A stretch of 64,000 nucleotides of DNA from Amycolatopsis thermalba (GTDB lineage: Bacteria > Actinomycetota > Actinomycetes > Mycobacteriales > Pseudonocardiaceae). Location: assembly GCF_003385215.1 (NCBI RefSeq), contig NZ_PQHW01000011.1, positions 35,398 through 99,397 of the forward strand. The letters are read 5' to 3'. The notes under the pieces were generated by a model, which saw only the letters and a list, made by a program, of their open reading frames with translations, was not told where the DNA came from and made no database searches. The position numbers and the translations under genes were made by a program. Shown here piece after piece: positions 17,164-25,184 of this stretch; the first letter of the stretch is position 1; each line of letters opens with the position of its first letter.

Positions 17164-18762
17164 ATGACCCACCTTCTCGCCGCGGGCACCGCGACCGCGG
17201 CCAGCAACCCGGTCCTCAACATCGCCGTCTTCGCGTTGTTCGTCGCCATCACGCTGTTCGTGGTGTACCGCGTGAGCAGCCGGAACTCCTCCCGCTCCGA
17301 CTACTACGCCGCGGGCAGCGCGTTCACCGGGCGGCAGAACGGCATCGCGCTCTCCGGCGACTTCCTGTCGGCCGCGTCGTTCCTCGGCATCGCCGGCGCG
17401 ATCGCCGTGCACGGCTACGACGGGTTCCTCTACTCGATCGGCTTCCTGGTCGCCTGGCTGGTGGACCTGCTGCTCATCGCGGAGCTGCTGCGCAACACCG
17501 GCCGCTTCACCATGGGCGACGTGCTGAGCTTCCGGATGAAGCAGCGCCCGGTGCGCGCCGCCGCCGCGACGTCGACCCTGGTGATCTCGCTGTTCTACAT
17601 GCTGGCCCAGATGGCCGGCGCCGGTGGCCTGATCGCGCTGCTGCTGGACATCCACGGCGGCTTCGGCCAGGCCCTGATCATCGGCGTGGTGGGCATCGTC
17701 ATGGTGCTGTACGTGCTGGTCGGCGGCATGAAGGGCACCACCTACGTCCAGATCATCAAGGCCGGCATCCTGATCCTGTCCGCGGTGCTGATGACCGTGT
17801 TCCTGTTCGGCAAGTTCGGCTTCAGCCTGTCGAACCTGCTCTCCCAGGCCGCCTACCACAGCCCGATGGGCGACAAGCTGCTCGAGCCGGGCGGCCAGTA
17901 CGGCGCGAACGGCACCACGAAGCTGGACTTCGTGTCGCTGGCCATCGCGCTGATCCTGGGCGCGGCCGCCCTGCCGCACGTGCTGATGCGCTTCTACACC
18001 GTGCCGAACTCGCAGGAGGCGCGCCGCTCGGTCGTGTGGGCCACCGCCTGCATGTTCGTGTTCTACCTGTGCACCCTGGTCATCGGCTTCGGCGCGGCCG
18101 CGCTGGTCGGCACCGACGCGATCAAGGCCGCGCCCGGCGGCGAGAACTCCGCGGCGCCGCTGCTGGCCCTGCACATCGGCGGCACCCTGCTGCTGGGCAT
18201 CATCGCCGCGGTGGCGTTCGCGACGATCCTGGCGGTCGTGGCCGGCCTGACGCTGACCGCGTCGGCATCCTTCGCCCACGACGTGTACGCCAACATCTTC
18301 AAGCGCGGCCACGCCGACCCGGTCGACGAGGTGCGGGTGGCGCGGCTCACCGCGATCGTGATCGGGGTGCTGGCGATCCTCGGCGGCATCCTCGCCAACG
18401 GGCAGAACATCGCGTTCCTGGTCGCGCTGGCGTTCGCGGTCGCGGCCTCGGCGAACCTGTCGACGCTGCTGTACTCGCTGTTCTGGAAGCGGTTCAACAC
18501 CACGGGCACGCTGTGGGCCATCTACGGCGGCCTGGGCGCCTGCCTGGTGCTGGTGATCTTCTCGCCGGTGGTGTCCGGTTCGCCGGACTCGATCATCAAG
18601 GGCGTGGACTTCCACTGGTTCCCGCTGAAGAACCCGGGGCTGGTGTCGATCCCGTTCTCGTTCCTGTGCGGCTTCCTCGGCACGATCCTCGCCAAGGACA
18701 AGGCCGACCCGCGCAAGCACGCCGAGATGGAGGTCCGTTCGCTGACCGGCATCGGCTCCTGA
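17164..18762 (+). CDS. actP: Sodium:monocarboxylate symporter (ActP/MctC-like)
   Basis: A 532-residue solute:sodium symporter with about 13 membrane helices. Recognisable segments are SDYYAAGSAFTGRQNGIALS, GDFLSAASFLGIAGAIAVHG and the SSS-family AVVAGLTLTASASFAHDVYA. The family imports acetate, propionate or pyruvate. Pairing with DUF485 supports the ActP/MctC subgroup; the exact substrate cannot be read from sequence. It is the second gene of a two-gene operon, and the next gene starts 12 bp later, so read-through into the polyamine genes is possible. Confidence 0.88.
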   Translation: MTHLLAAGTATAASNPVLNIAVFALFVAITLFVVYRVSSRNSSRSDYYAAGSAFTGRQNGIALSGDFLSAASFLGIAGAIAVHGYDGFLYSIGFLVAWLVDLLLIAELLRNTGRFTMGDVLSFRMKQRPVRAAAATSTLVISLFYMLAQMAGAGGLIALLLDIHGGFGQALIIGVVGIVMVLYVLVGGMKGTTYVQIIKAGILILSAVLMTVFLFGKFGFSLSNLLSQAAYHSPMGDKLLEPGGQYGANGTTKLDFVSLAIALILGAAALPHVLMRFYTVPNSQEARRSVVWATACMFVFYLCTLVIGFGAAALVGTDAIKAAPGGENSAAPLLALHIGGTLLLGIIAAVAFATILAVVAGLTLTASASFAHDVYANIFKRGHADPVDEVRVARLTAIVIGVLAILGGILANGQNIAFLVALAFAVAASANLSTLLYSLFWKRFNTTGTLWAIYGGLGACLVLVIFSPVVSGSPDSIIKGVDFHWFPLKNPGLVSIPFSFLCGFLGTILAKDKADPRKHAEMEVRSLTGIGS

Positions 18763-18774
18763 GACGCTTCGGGG

Positions 18775-19932
18775 GTGACACCCCGAAGCCTCGGCCGGAT
18801 CCGGCGCTTCCTGGCCGCGCACGACGTGCCGACGCCGTGCCTGGTCGTGGACACCGACGCGGTCGCCACGCGCGTGCGGGAGCTCCTCGGCGAGTTCCCG
18901 CACGCCCGTCTGTGTTATGCGGTGAAGGCGAACCCGGAGCCGGCGGTGCTGCGGGCCGTGCTGGGCGCGGGCGGCGGGTTCGACGTGGCGAGCCCGGCCG
19001 AGATCGAGGCGTGCCTAGCGGCCGGCGCCGAGCCCGCGGCCCTGTCCTACGGGAACACGATCAAGAAGCCGGCCGACATCGCGTTCGCCTGGTCGCGCGG
19101 GGTGCGGGACTTCACCACCGACGCCGAGGGCGACCTGGCCGCCTTGGCCGCGCACGCACCGGGCGCGTCGGTGTCGGTGCGGATCCTGGTGGACGGCCCG
19201 GCGTCGGCGACGCCGTTCGGGCAGAAGTTCGGCTGCGAGCCGGGCCGCGCGGCCGACCTGCTGGTGGAGGCGGACCGGCTGGGCCTGGACGCGGCCGGGA
19301 TCGCCTTCCACGTCGGCTCGCAGCAGCCGGAACCGCAGGCGTGGGAGGCCGGGATCGCCGCGGCCGCGAAGATCTTCGCCGACTGCGCCGCGCGCGGGGT
19401 GCGGCTGCGGCGCCTGAACCTCGGTGGCGGTTTCGGCATCACCTACCGGCAGGCCGTGCCGTCGCTCGCCGCCTACGCCCGCACGATCCGGGCCGCGGTG
19501 GCGGCGTACTTCCCCGACGAGCCGGAGCTGCTGCTCGAACCGGGCCGGGCCGTGGTCGCCGAGGCCGGGCTGATCCGCACCGAAGTCGTGCTGGTGTCCA
19601 CCCGGTTCGGGCGGCGGTGGGTCTACCTCGACATCGGCCGGTACAACGGCCTGGCCGAGACCGAGAACGAGGCCATCCCCTACCGGCTGGAGCCGCTGGA
19701 CTCGCACGGTGAGCGGGGTCCCGTCGTGCTGGCCGGGCCGACGTGCGACGGTGACGACGTGCTGTACCAACGGACTCCCTACGAGCTGCCGCTGTCGCTG
19801 CGCGCCGGGGACCGGCTCGACATCCTCGACGCCGGCGCCTACACGGCGAGCTACTCGTCGGTGGCGTTCAACGGGATCCCGCCCCTGCGCACCTACTGCC
19901 TGGAAGGAGGCACCCTCGCCGATGGCACGTGA
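18775..19932 (+). CDS. Fold-III PLP-dependent decarboxylase, probably ornithine decarboxylase
   Basis: A 385-residue alanine-racemase-fold decarboxylase. Lys51 in YAVKANPEP is the PLP lysine; HVGSQ (near 181), GGGFG (near 218) and EPGR (near 253) bind the cofactor phosphate; Cys324 in GPTCDGDD is the cross-subunit catalytic Cys. CDG is typical of ornithine decarboxylases, whereas diaminopimelate decarboxylases usually have CES. The next two genes, SpeD and SpeE, complete a putrescine-to-spermidine route, which supports ornithine as substrate. This is the eukaryote-like class rather than the fold-I SpeC/SpeF class. The stop overlaps speD by 11 bp. Lysine or arginine as substrate is not excluded. 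Confidence 0.82.
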   Translation: MTPRSLGRIRRFLAAHDVPTPCLVVDTDAVATRVRELLGEFPHARLCYAVKANPEPAVLRAVLGAGGGFDVASPAEIEACLAAGAEPAALSYGNTIKKPADIAFAWSRGVRDFTTDAEGDLAALAAHAPGASVSVRILVDGPASATPFGQKFGCEPGRAADLLVEADRLGLDAAGIAFHVGSQQPEPQAWEAGIAAAAKIFADCAARGVRLRRLNLGGGFGITYRQAVPSLAAYARTIRAAVAAYFPDEPELLLEPGRAVVAEAGLIRTEVVLVSTRFGRRWVYLDIGRYNGLAETENEAIPYRLEPLDSHGERGPVVLAGPTCDGDDVLYQRTPYELPLSLRAGDRLDILDAGAYTASYSSVAFNGIPPLRTYCLEGGTLADGT

Positions 19933-20302
19933 GATCGGCGCGTTCGCCGGACGGCACGTCCTGGCCGAGCTGCGCGGCATCGACCCGGGCCTGCTGGACG
20001 ATCCGGCGTTCCTGCGCGACGCGCTGCGGACCGCGGTGACCGAAGCCGGGGCGACGGTCCGCGAGGTGGTCGGCCACCGGTTCGAGCCGCAGGGCGTGAC
20101 GGTGCTGGCGCTGCTGGCCGAGTCGCACGCTTCGGTGCACACCTACCCGGAGATCGGGGCGGTGTTCGCGGACGTGTTCACGTGCGGGGACCAGGCGGAT
20201 CCGGTGCTCGCGGTGCGCCTGCTGGCCGCCGCTTTGGGCACCGCCGAGGTGGAGATGTCGGTCGTCGAGCGCGGGGAGAAGCATGTCGCGGCAGATCGTT
20301 GA
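19922..20302 (+). CDS. speD: S-adenosylmethionine decarboxylase proenzyme (SpeD/SpeH)
   Basis: A 126-residue prokaryotic AdoMet decarboxylase. The proenzyme cleaves itself between Glu67 and Ser68 in LLAESHASVHTYPEIGAV, giving an alpha chain with an N-terminal pyruvoyl group; the downstream FADVFTCGDQADP carries the catalytic Cys. The product, decarboxylated AdoMet, is the aminopropyl donor for SpeE. The length is that of the short class-1b form. It overlaps the genes on both sides (11 and 20 bp), so the three are surely one operon. Confidence 0.92.
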   Translation: MAREIGAFAGRHVLAELRGIDPGLLDDPAFLRDALRTAVTEAGATVREVVGHRFEPQGVTVLALLAESHASVHTYPEIGAVFADVFTCGDQADPVLAVRLLAAALGTAEVEMSVVERGEKHVAADR

Positions 20303-21146
20303 GCCCCTGGGAGCCGGGTTGTCGCGGGTGTGGGACGTGCCGGAGGTGCTGTTCGACGAGCACACCGGGTTCCAGCGGCTGCTGATCGGCCGGACGGCCC
20401 AGGGCGTGTCGCTGTTCTGCGACGACGAGCGGCAGAGCACCGAGGCGAGCCAGCTCGTCTACCACGAGGCGCTGATGGTGCCGGCGATGCTGCTGGCCGA
20501 GCGGTTGCGCAGGGTGCTGATCATCGGGTCGAGCGAGGGCGTGGCGAGCCAGCTGGCGGTGGCGTTCGGCGCGTCGCAGGTCGACCACGTCGACATCGAC
20601 CGGGTGGCCGTGCGTACGTGCGCTTCGCTGCTCCCCTACGGCTACACGGCCGAGGAGCTGGAGGCCGCCGAGCGCGGCGAGGGGCCGGTGCGGGTGCACT
20701 ACGCCGACGGGTTCTCGTTCGTGGAGTCGTCGCCGGGCGGGTACGACCTGGTGGTGATCGACCTGCCGGACGAGAACACCGATCCGCGGGCCCAGCACAA
20801 CCGGCTCTACGGCGCGGACTTCCTGCGGCGGTGCGCCGGGTTGCTCGCGCCCGGCGGGGTGGTCTGCTGCCAGGGCGGCTGCCCGACGCTGTGGCGCAAC
20901 GAGACGCTGCGGATCGCCTGGGCCCGGTTCACCGAGGTGTTCGCCACGCCGGTGTACTACGGCAGCGACGAGCACGAGTGGGCGTTCCTGTCCGGCCGCG
21001 TGGACGAGGTGGCCGACCCGGTGGGGACGATGATCGCCCACCTGGACGGCTTCACCCCGGCGACGCTGGACGCGGACACCCTGCGCGGGTCGACCGTGGT
21101 GCCCTACTCGCTCAGAGCTTGCGCCCCGCCTGGACGCGGTGCGTGA
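20283..21146 (+). CDS. speE: Spermidine synthase-like aminopropyltransferase
   Basis: A 287-residue Rossmann-fold enzyme. It has the substrate-gate block DERQSTEASQLVYHEALM, the cofactor strand DHVDIDRVAV and the catalytic-loop region YDLVVIDLPDENTD. The glycine loop, normally GGGDG, reads GSSEG here, an unusual change in the cofactor site. Gene order after a decarboxylase and SpeD points to aminopropyl transfer to putrescine or a related diamine. Its 3' end overlaps the convergent DUF3817 gene by 35 bp. Confidence 0.85.
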   Translation: MSRQIVEPLGAGLSRVWDVPEVLFDEHTGFQRLLIGRTAQGVSLFCDDERQSTEASQLVYHEALMVPAMLLAERLRRVLIIGSSEGVASQLAVAFGASQVDHVDIDRVAVRTCASLLPYGYTAEELEAAERGEGPVRVHYADGFSFVESSPGGYDLVVIDLPDENTDPRAQHNRLYGADFLRRCAGLLAPGGVVCCQGGCPTLWRNETLRIAWARFTEVFATPVYYGSDEHEWAFLSGRVDEVADPVGTMIAHLDGFTPATLDADTLRGSTVVPYSLRACAPPGRGA

Positions 21147-21468
21147 CCGACCGCTCCGCGACGAACGACAGGAACGGGATGGTGCCCGCGAGCAGCACCA
21201 GGATCGTGCCCTTGATCGACCACCGCGCCTTGAGCGCCAGGTCGACCGCGAACACCAGGTAGACCATGTAGAAGATGCCGTGGCTGACACCGGCCCAGCT
21301 CATCATCCCCGGCGAGTCGAACGCGTACTTGAGGATGAAAGCCGCCGTGAGCAGCAGCAGCGCGATACCGGTGGCGTAGGCCAGCACGCGGTAGCGCAGC
21401 AGCGGTCCCCGCAGGGCCGGCGCGGCCTTCGCGGCCGGGGCGCCTTCGCGTTCGTCCGTGTCCACCAT
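21112..21468 (-). CDS. DUF3817 integral membrane protein
   Basis: A 118-residue protein with a charged 25-residue N-terminus and three predicted membrane helices (RVLAYATGIALLLLTAAFIL, GVSHGIFYMVYLVFAVDLAL, IKGTILVLLAGTIPFLSFVA). The order and the GVSHGIFYMVYL segment fit the actinobacterial DUF3817 family of unknown function. The ATG at 21468 has AGAAAGG upstream. It lies 13 bp downstream of the next membrane gene on the same strand. Confidence 0.82.
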   Translation of the reverse strand: MVDTDEREGAPAAKAAPALRGPLLRYRVLAYATGIALLLLTAAFILKYAFDSPGMMSWAGVSHGIFYMVYLVFAVDLALKARWSIKGTILVLLAGTIPFLSFVAERSVTHRVQAGRKL

Positions 21469-21481
21469 CAGGTCTGCCTTT

Positions 21482-21874
21482 CTAACTCTCGCGCTGGTCG
21501 CGGGCGTGCAGCTCGGCCAGGTAGCGGTTGTAGGCGGCGAGCTCGGGGTCCTCGTCCTCGGCCGGGAGCTGCCGCCGCACCCGGGGCGCCGGCACCTCGC
21601 GCACCGGCTGGTGGCCCCACTCGGCACGCGACTCCTCCGGCCGGGCGTCCTCGTCGGCCGCCTCGCGGCGCAGCTTCCAGATCCGCCACACCAGGAACGC
21701 CGGGAACACCCCGAACAGCGGCCACTGCAGCACGTAACCGAGGTTCTGGAACGAGCCGCTCGCCGATTCGAACCGGTTCCACTGCCACCAGGCCAGCCCG
21801 CAGCACACCGCGAACGCGGCGACGCACAGGACGCCGATCGCGATCCGGCGCGGCGTGAACAGACCCGTGGGCAC
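21482..21874 (-). CDS. Conserved actinobacterial membrane protein of unknown function
   Basis: A 130-residue protein starting MPTGLFTPRRIAIGVLCVAA, with two membrane helices (residues 9-28 and about 46-65) joined by WWQWNRFESASGSFQNLGYV. It ends in a charged tail with PELAAYNRYLAELHARD. Homologues are widespread in actinobacteria, some annotated without evidence as glucitol-operon regulators. It probably forms an operon with the DUF3817 gene. Confidence 0.75.
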   Translation of the reverse strand: MPTGLFTPRRIAIGVLCVAAFAVCCGLAWWQWNRFESASGSFQNLGYVLQWPLFGVFPAFLVWRIWKLRREAADEDARPEESRAEWGHQPVREVPAPRVRRQLPAEDEDPELAAYNRYLAELHARDQRES

Positions 21875-21897
21875 ACCACGACGCTAGCACCCGCGGG

Positions 21898-22788
21898 TCA
21901 GGAGACCTTGACGACCTGGGCGGCCTTGGCGTAGGCGTCGGCCAGGCCGAACACCTTCTGCGCGTAGTCGACCGAGTTGTTGTACGACAGGATCCCCGAC
22001 CACCAGCCGTTCGCGCTGGCCATGTCGCGGCTGCCGACGCACAGGTACTTGGCGGCGGCGAGCGCGGCGGCGTCGATCTGCTGCGGGTTGTAGCCGCCGC
22101 CGTAGCGGGCCCACGTGCTGGGCAGGAACTGCATCGGCCCGACCGCCCGGTCGTACACCGGATCGCCGTCGAACCGGCCGCCGTCGCTGTCGCCGATCGC
22201 CTTGATGCCGGGCGAGCCGTCCAGCGGGACGCCGACGATCGCCTTCGACGGCAGCCCGTTGGCCTGCAGCACCGCGCCGCCGTACTGGCCGTGGTTGGAC
22301 TCGACCCGGCCGATGCCGGCGAGCGTGGCCCAGGACAGCCGGCACTTCGGCTGCGTGGCCCGCATCTCCAGCTCGGCGTTGCCGTAGGCGACGAGCGCGC
22401 GGGCCGGGATGCCGGTGACGTCGGCGACCTGGGCCGCCCACCGCGAGAGCAGGTCCCCGCCGCCGGACTGCTGTTGCTGCTGGGGTTGTTGCTGCGGCTG
22501 GGTCTGCGCGGCGGGCGTGCCCTCGACGGTCACGCTCACCGGGGCGGCCGAACCGGGTTCGACCTGCGCCGCGGCGTTGGCCAGGTCGGGGATCTCGGTG
22601 GTGGTCTCGGTGCGGCCGGGACGGGTGACCGCGCTGGTCGTCCAGATCCCGCCGACGGCCGCGGCCAGCACCAGCACCACGACCGCGAGCCTGCCGAGCA
22701 TCGCGGGCGCGGCCCGGGCGGGCCGGGCCGCGGGATCGTCACCGGTGGACACGTCCGCAGGGTCGTGCTCGATCTGCTCCGTGTCCAA
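21898..22788 (-). CDS. Membrane-anchored lytic murein transglycosylase
   Basis: A 296-residue protein with a short cytoplasmic acidic N-terminus and one membrane helix at about 31-52 (LGRLAVVVLVLAAAVGGIW). A Thr/Pro/Gln-rich linker follows, with a run of glutamines near residue 105. The SLT-type domain starts near 115, with the catalytic Glu in GIGRVESNHGQYGG and the fold motif RAVGPMQFLPSTWARYG. Enzymes of this group cleave peptidoglycan to 1,6-anhydro-muropeptides and act in cell-wall remodelling outside the membrane. The homopolymeric Q stretch is the only oddity. Confidence 0.88.
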   Translation of the reverse strand: MDTEQIEHDPADVSTGDDPAARPARAAPAMLGRLAVVVLVLAAAVGGIWTTSAVTRPGRTETTTEIPDLANAAAQVEPGSAAPVSVTVEGTPAAQTQPQQQPQQQQQSGGGDLLSRWAAQVADVTGIPARALVAYGNAELEMRATQPKCRLSWATLAGIGRVESNHGQYGGAVLQANGLPSKAIVGVPLDGSPGIKAIGDSDGGRFDGDPVYDRAVGPMQFLPSTWARYGGGYNPQQIDAAALAAAKYLCVGSRDMASANGWWSGILSYNNSVDYAQKVFGLADAYAKAAQVVKVS

Positions 22789-22882
22789 GAACCTTGCCTC
22801 CCACCTGTCGCCCGCACGCTTCGCGCGCCGACGATAGGTGCGCCGGTGTCAAGCGAGCGCTAAAGCCTCACCTGACCAACGA

Positions 22883-22909
22883 GGCCGCGTTTCCTGACGT
22901 TACGCGGCC
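22883..22909 (-). terminator. Small hairpin after the 22,917 gene
   Basis: GGCCGCGT and ACGCGGCC form a perfect 8-bp stem with an 11-nt loop, 8 bp past the stop of the hypothetical gene at 22917-23396. Confidence 0.55.
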
Positions 22910-22916
22910 ACGACGG

Positions 22917-23396
22917 TCAGCTGGCGCGCTGGCGGGCGAGCCGGGCGACGCACCAGGCCGGGGCGCTGCCGCGGCGCAGGTGCTGCAGGACCGTCATCGG
23001 GCCGAGACGACGGGACAGGTCGGACGGGGTGAGGCCGGCGGACCGGTAGTCCAGGGCGCGCTGGTCGAGCGGGCTGATGCCGGCGTCCCACCAGGCCTTG
23101 GCCTCCTCGATGTCGCCGACCATCTGCCACCAGCCGGCGGCCGCGACGAGCAGGTCGACCGGCACATCGGGCAGCCGTTCCTGCATCGCGTCCAGGTAGT
23201 CCGGGTCGGCCGACTCGACCGGCTTCCACGTGCGGGTGCCGGTGCGGGCGCGCTGGCCGGGGATCCCTGGTGGTTGCTGCGGCAGTTCGGCGAGCCAGGC
23301 GGAGGCGATCCGGTCGGCCTCCATCTCCTCGGGCGTGCGCTCAAGCTCGGACGCCCACTGGGCAATCACCGCATCCACCCCGGGATCTCCGGTCAT
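22917..23396 (-). CDS. Hypothetical acidic cytoplasmic protein
   Basis: A 159-residue soluble protein I do not recognise. It begins MTGDPGVDAVIAQWASELER, has a Pro/Gly-rich stretch near residue 45, and is Trp-rich in the middle (AAAGWWQMVGDIEEAKAWWD). The last part, SAGLTPSDLSRRLGPMTVLQ, could form a short helical domain. The start is well supported by AAGGAGG 5 nt before the ATG. It stands alone, with a hairpin after it. Confidence 0.7.
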   Translation of the reverse strand: MTGDPGVDAVIAQWASELERTPEEMEADRIASAWLAELPQQPPGIPGQRARTGTRTWKPVESADPDYLDAMQERLPDVPVDLLVAAAGWWQMVGDIEEAKAWWDAGISPLDQRALDYRSAGLTPSDLSRRLGPMTVLQHLRRGSAPAWCVARLARQRAS

Positions 23397-23701
23397 CCCT
23401 GCCTCCTTGTGCCCCAACTGAAAGCCACCATCGAACGGCGATGATCGAAGCGATCGACCGTTTCGCCGGTGAGAACCGGCCGGTCACGCAATGTGAGCAC
23501 CGTAGGGGGAATTCGGGCCGTCGCGCCAGAGGTTCCGGGCAAGGAATTCGGCGACCAGCGCGTTAATCACGGCAATCCACCCGGATGGTCGAACAGTGCC
23601 CCTCTGATGCCAGGATTGATGACTTTGCGTAGTTGTCCGCGGAACGCGCACGGCCACGGCCGGCACCGCGGCGAGGCGGTGCCGGCCGTGGCCGGATGGG
23701 G
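23397..23701. other. Intergenic region of about 305 bp
   Basis: It lies between the hypothetical gene and the 55-residue membrane protein gene. It contains the ribosome-binding site of the former at its left end and a very strong hairpin at 23651-23694. The middle (about 23440-23640) is locally lower in GC, and I see no gene or known riboswitch in it. Confidence 0.4.
23651..23694 (-). terminator. Perfect 19-bp hairpin terminator
   Basis: CGGCCACGGCCGGCACCGC (23651-23669) pairs fully with 23676-23694 around a 6-nt loop, 7 bp beyond the stop of the small membrane gene. It is an extremely stable GC-rich terminator without a U-tract. Confidence 0.82.
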
Positions 23702-23869
23702 TCAGGAGAAGAGGCTGCGGACGAAGGTCACGATGGCTTCGGCACCGTCCCGGAGCCAGCCCAGCGCGCTGCGCACCACCTCGGCGGACTCGGTGGGACG
23801 GGTGATCAGGAAGAACAACACGAGCGCGACGACGGCCACGATGACGATCTTCTTGGTGTTCGCCGACAT
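23702..23869 (-). CDS. Small membrane protein (55 residues)
   Basis: Starts MSANTKKIVIVAVVALVLFF, with one membrane helix at about residues 7-23, then an amphipathic C-terminal helix around GWLRDGAEAIVTFVRSLFS. Similar 55-60-residue proteins occur across Amycolatopsis and related genera; no function is known. GAGGGGAA is placed about 6 nt before the ATG and a perfect terminator hairpin follows, so this is an independent transcription unit. Confidence 0.8.
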   Translation of the reverse strand: MSANTKKIVIVAVVALVLFFLITRPTESAEVVRSALGWLRDGAEAIVTFVRSLFS

Positions 23870-24041
23870 GGCCGTGTTCCCCTCGCTGCACTGGACCCGC
23901 GGGCCTGGTTCCCCCCGATCAACGGCAATCCTGCCGTCACCGGGACGTTTTCGACACCCCTTCACACGGATGGCTGGGCGTTGTGACGCTGCGTGCCCAG
24001 CCGGGACGTGTGACCACTCTAAACGATCTGTCGCACGCGCG

Positions 24042-25184
24042 TCAGGAGGCGATCACCCCCGCCTGCCGCAGCGCCGCGACACCGTCGGTGTCATACCCGA
24101 GTTCGGCCAGGACATCCTCGGTGTCCGCCCCCTTTTCGTGCGGTGGTTCCGGGGTGGCGGGCGGGGTGCGGTCGAACCGCGGCGCCGGGGCGGGCTGCAC
24201 CACGCCACCGATCTCGACGAACGTGCCGCGCGCCGCGTTGTGCGGGTGCGCGGCCGCCTCCCACGGGCTGAGCACCGGCGTCAGGCAGGCGTCCGTGCCC
24301 TCCGCCCGCGCCACCAGCTCGTCGCGGGTGTACTTGCCGATCGCCGCCGCCAGGATCTCGCGCAGCCGCGGCCACTGGTTCCAGTCCAGGTGCACCGGCA
24401 GCTCCGCCGGGTCCAGTTCGAGCACCTGCACCAGATCGCCCCAGAACCGCATCTCGATCGCCCCGACCGCGACGTACTTGCCGTCCGCGGTCTCGTACGT
24501 GTCGTAGAACGGCGCGCCCCCGTCGAGGACGTTGCCACCCCGCTCGTTCGGCCACATCCCGGCCGACCGCATCCCGAACAGCTGCGTCATCAGCAACGCC
24601 GCGCCGTCGACCATCGCCGCGTCCACGACCTGCCCGCGCCCCGAGGTGGTCCGCTCGTGCAGCGCGGCGAGGATGCCGAACGCCAGCAGCATCCCGCCGC
24701 CGGCGAAGTCACCCACGAGGTTGAGCGGCGGCACCGGCCGCTCCCCCGCGCGCCCGATCGGTTCGAGCGCGCCCGCGACGCTGAGGTAGTTGATGTCGTG
24801 CCCGGCCGCCGACGCCAGCGGCCCGTCCTGGCCCCACCCGGTCACCCGGCCGTAGACGATCCGCGGGTTGCGCCCCTGCACGTGCTCGGGCCCCAGACCC
24901 ATGCGCTCGGCCACGCCCGGGCGGAAGCCCTCGATGAACACGTCGGCCCGCTCCGCGAGCCGCAGCACGACCTCGACGCCGTCGGGGGTCTTGGTGTCCA
25001 CGCCGATGGTCCGGCGCCCGCGCGTGAGCGGGTCGCCGGGCACGCCGAGGACGTCCGCGCCCGGCTTGGCCCGGTCGACCCGCACCACGTCGGCACCGAG
25101 GTCGGCCAGCAGCGTGCCCGCGAACGGCGCCGGGGCCAGGCCGGCGAGTTCGACGACCTTCAGCCCGGCGAGTGGTCCCGCCAT
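24042..25184 (-). CDS. mcr: Alpha-methylacyl-CoA racemase (CaiB/BaiF family)
   Basis: A 380-residue family III CoA-transferase-fold enzyme. It carries the racemase residues in context: His and Asp in AAGHDINYLSVAGAL, Asp in LVGDFAGGG and Glu in AIEMRFWGDL, which match the His126/Asp156/Glu241 set of mycobacterial MCR. AMACR enzymes convert (2R)- to (2S)-methylacyl-CoA so that beta-oxidation of branched or steroid side chains can proceed. Its ATG shares one base with the stop of the acyl-CoA dehydrogenase (TGATG), so the two are translationally coupled. Confidence 0.88.
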   Translation of the reverse strand: MAGPLAGLKVVELAGLAPAPFAGTLLADLGADVVRVDRAKPGADVLGVPGDPLTRGRRTIGVDTKTPDGVEVVLRLAERADVFIEGFRPGVAERMGLGPEHVQGRNPRIVYGRVTGWGQDGPLASAAGHDINYLSVAGALEPIGRAGERPVPPLNLVGDFAGGGMLLAFGILAALHERTTSGRGQVVDAAMVDGAALLMTQLFGMRSAGMWPNERGGNVLDGGAPFYDTYETADGKYVAVGAIEMRFWGDLVQVLELDPAELPVHLDWNQWPRLREILAAAIGKYTRDELVARAEGTDACLTPVLSPWEAAAHPHNAARGTFVEIGGVVQPAPAPRFDRTPPATPEPPHEKGADTEDVLAELGYDTDGVAALRQAGVIAS

